A stretch of 5,145 nucleotides of DNA. Origin: Lachnoclostridium sp. Lineage in GTDB: Bacteria > Bacillota > Clostridia > Lachnospirales > Lachnospiraceae. The DNA lies in the NCBI GenBank assembly GCA_003445895.1, contig DMCD01000095.1:1-5145 (forward strand). Direction: 5' to 3'. Position numbers and translations under genes: made by a program. This document shows, one piece after another, positions 4,217-5,145 of the stretch. Below the pieces are notes generated by a model that was not told where the DNA came from, made no database searches, and worked only from the letters and a program-made list of their open reading frames with translations. The stretch's first letter is position 1, and each line of letters opens with the position of its first letter.

Positions 4217-5145
4217 ATGGCAGAACAGAAGAAAAAGATGCTTTCCAATATCCGGCTATTCCAGTTTTTTGAGCAGCTGGGGACCCTGATCAGCGCAGGC
4301 ACAAGGATCGATGCCGCCCTGGACATCATGAAGGATGACGCTGACAACGCAGCGCTAAAACCCCTCATCGAGGACATCATGCAGCAGGTCCGCGGAGGTC
4401 GGCATCTCACAGAAGCGGTAAAGGATACCGGGATCTTCCCCGACTACGCCGTACAGCTTCTGGCCATCGGCGAGGAGACCGGAAAGCTGGAGGAAGTCTG
4501 CGGGGCGCTCGCCCGCTATTACGAAGAGGAGGACGACCTCCGGCAGTCCATCCGCAGCGCGGTAAGCTATCCCATCATCATGATTGTCATGATGTTTGCG
4601 GTGGTGGCGGTCCTTGTCTACAAGGTCCTTCCGATTTTTGCCCAGGTCTTCGAGCAGCTGGGTGCCTCGGTAAGCGGCGTGACAAAGATGCTGATGAACG
4701 TGAGCGAAGCCATGTCCCGCTACTACCTGGTATTTTCCCTTCTGATGCTTATGGCCGTCCTTCTCTTTTTCTGGTTTTACTGTACCGACAGCGGGAAGAA
4801 GAAGTTCCGGGACCTGATGGCGGTCTTTCCGCCCACCCGTGATTTTTCGGAATCCCTGGCGCTCACCCGCTTCGCCGGGGGCCTCCGGCTGACCCAGTCT
4901 GCCGGCCTCGACCCCTTTACGTCCCTGGATATGACCGCAAAACTGGTGGACAATGAAAATATCCGGAAAAAGATCCTCGCCTGCAAGGAGCGTCTGGAGC
5001 AGAAAGAATCTTTCTCGGAGGCTGTGAAAAAAGAAGGCCTGTTCAATCCCTTCTATGCCGGCATGATCTCCGTCTTCGCCAAAGCCGGCAAAATCGATGA
5101 AGCCATGGATTTCATCGCCGAACATTATAAGCAGGATACGGACCG
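4217..5145 (+). CDS. Type II secretion/type IV pilus F-type inner membrane protein (PilC/GspF/ComGB-like; runs off right edge)
   Basis: The frame is open for 309 codons from the ATG at 4217 to the window edge. Proteins of this family form the membrane platform of type IV pilus, type II secretion and competence pseudopilus machines and work with a GspE/PilB-type ATPase. The first T2SSF domain spans about 12-137, with FFEQLGTLISAGTRIDAAL near its start and the signature GIFPDYAVQLLAIGEETGKL at 72-91, then SYP entering membrane segment 1 (about 119-138). A second membrane segment lies at about 169-188. The second T2SSF domain begins near 211 (ALTRFAGGLRLTQSAGL at 215-231, ISVFAKAGKIDEAM at 284-297). 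Family length is about 350-400, so the last roughly 40-90 residues, including a third membrane segment, are off the edge. AGGAG six bases upstream supports the start. No ATPase gene precedes it here; the partners, if clustered, would lie to the right. Confidence 0.95.
   Translation, partial: MAEQKKKMLSNIRLFQFFEQLGTLISAGTRIDAALDIMKDDADNAALKPLIEDIMQQVRGGRHLTEAVKDTGIFPDYAVQLLAIGEETGKLEEVCGALARYYEEEDDLRQSIRSAVSYPIIMIVMMFAVVAVLVYKVLPIFAQVFEQLGASVSGVTKMLMNVSEAMSRYYLVFSLLMLMAVLLFFWFYCTDSGKKKFRDLMAVFPPTRDFSESLALTRFAGGLRLTQSAGLDPFTSLDMTAKLVDNENIRKKILACKERLEQKESFSEAVKKEGLFNPFYAGMISVFAKAGKIDEAMDFIAEHYKQDTD

Noticed and set aside
4355..5125. 256-codon open frame on the minus strand
   Set aside because: It is antisense to the F-type secretion protein, which has clear domain signatures and a ribosome binding site; the minus-strand product is His/Asp-rich shadow sequence.

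Overview
The window looks like a chromosomal segment from a Gram-positive Firmicute, most plausibly a moderately GC-rich Clostridia/Lachnospiraceae-type anaerobe. The reasons are AGGAG-type ribosome binding sites, consensus TTGACA/TATAAT promoters, an FMN riboswitch with an intrinsic terminator in front of ribD, an iron-type alcohol dehydrogenase, a YkwD-like CAP protein and a lipobox lipoprotein. The assignment is inferred from gene content and style, not from a marker gene.

Layout. The left part is on the minus strand. The 5' two thirds of ribD (riboflavin biosynthesis) runs off the left edge (1-662). Its roughly 380-nt leader (663-1044) holds, in transcription order, a consensus promoter (1051-1079), a 22-bp perfect palindrome at the transcript 5' end, a cluster of mutually exclusive GC-rich hairpins, a textbook FMN aptamer (844-952), a multibranched structured segment (711-825), and a terminator hairpin whose 3' arm carries the ribD ribosome binding site. 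Next come, still on minus, an iron-containing alcohol dehydrogenase (1130-2332) with its own promoter and a leader hairpin, and a secreted or anchored CAP/SCP-domain protein (2468-3031). A divergent intergenic region with a 19-bp near-palindrome separates these from the plus-strand genes: a transglutaminase-like lipoprotein (3198-4154) and a type II secretion/type IV pilus F-type (PilC/GspF/ComGB-like) inner membrane protein that runs off the right edge (from 4217).

How the parts relate. ribD is very probably the first gene of a riboflavin operon repressed by FMN; the rest of that operon would lie off the left edge. The alcohol dehydrogenase is a stand-alone fermentation or aldehyde-detoxification gene. 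The CAP protein and the transglutaminase-like lipoprotein are both extracytoplasmic and are transcribed divergently. The F-type protein may start a pilus or pseudopilus cluster continuing to the right.

I found no evidence of a mobile element, CRISPR array, tRNA or rRNA. The most unusual points are the elaborately structured ribD leader, and a promoter placed so close to the lipoprotein start codon that the mRNA would be leaderless.
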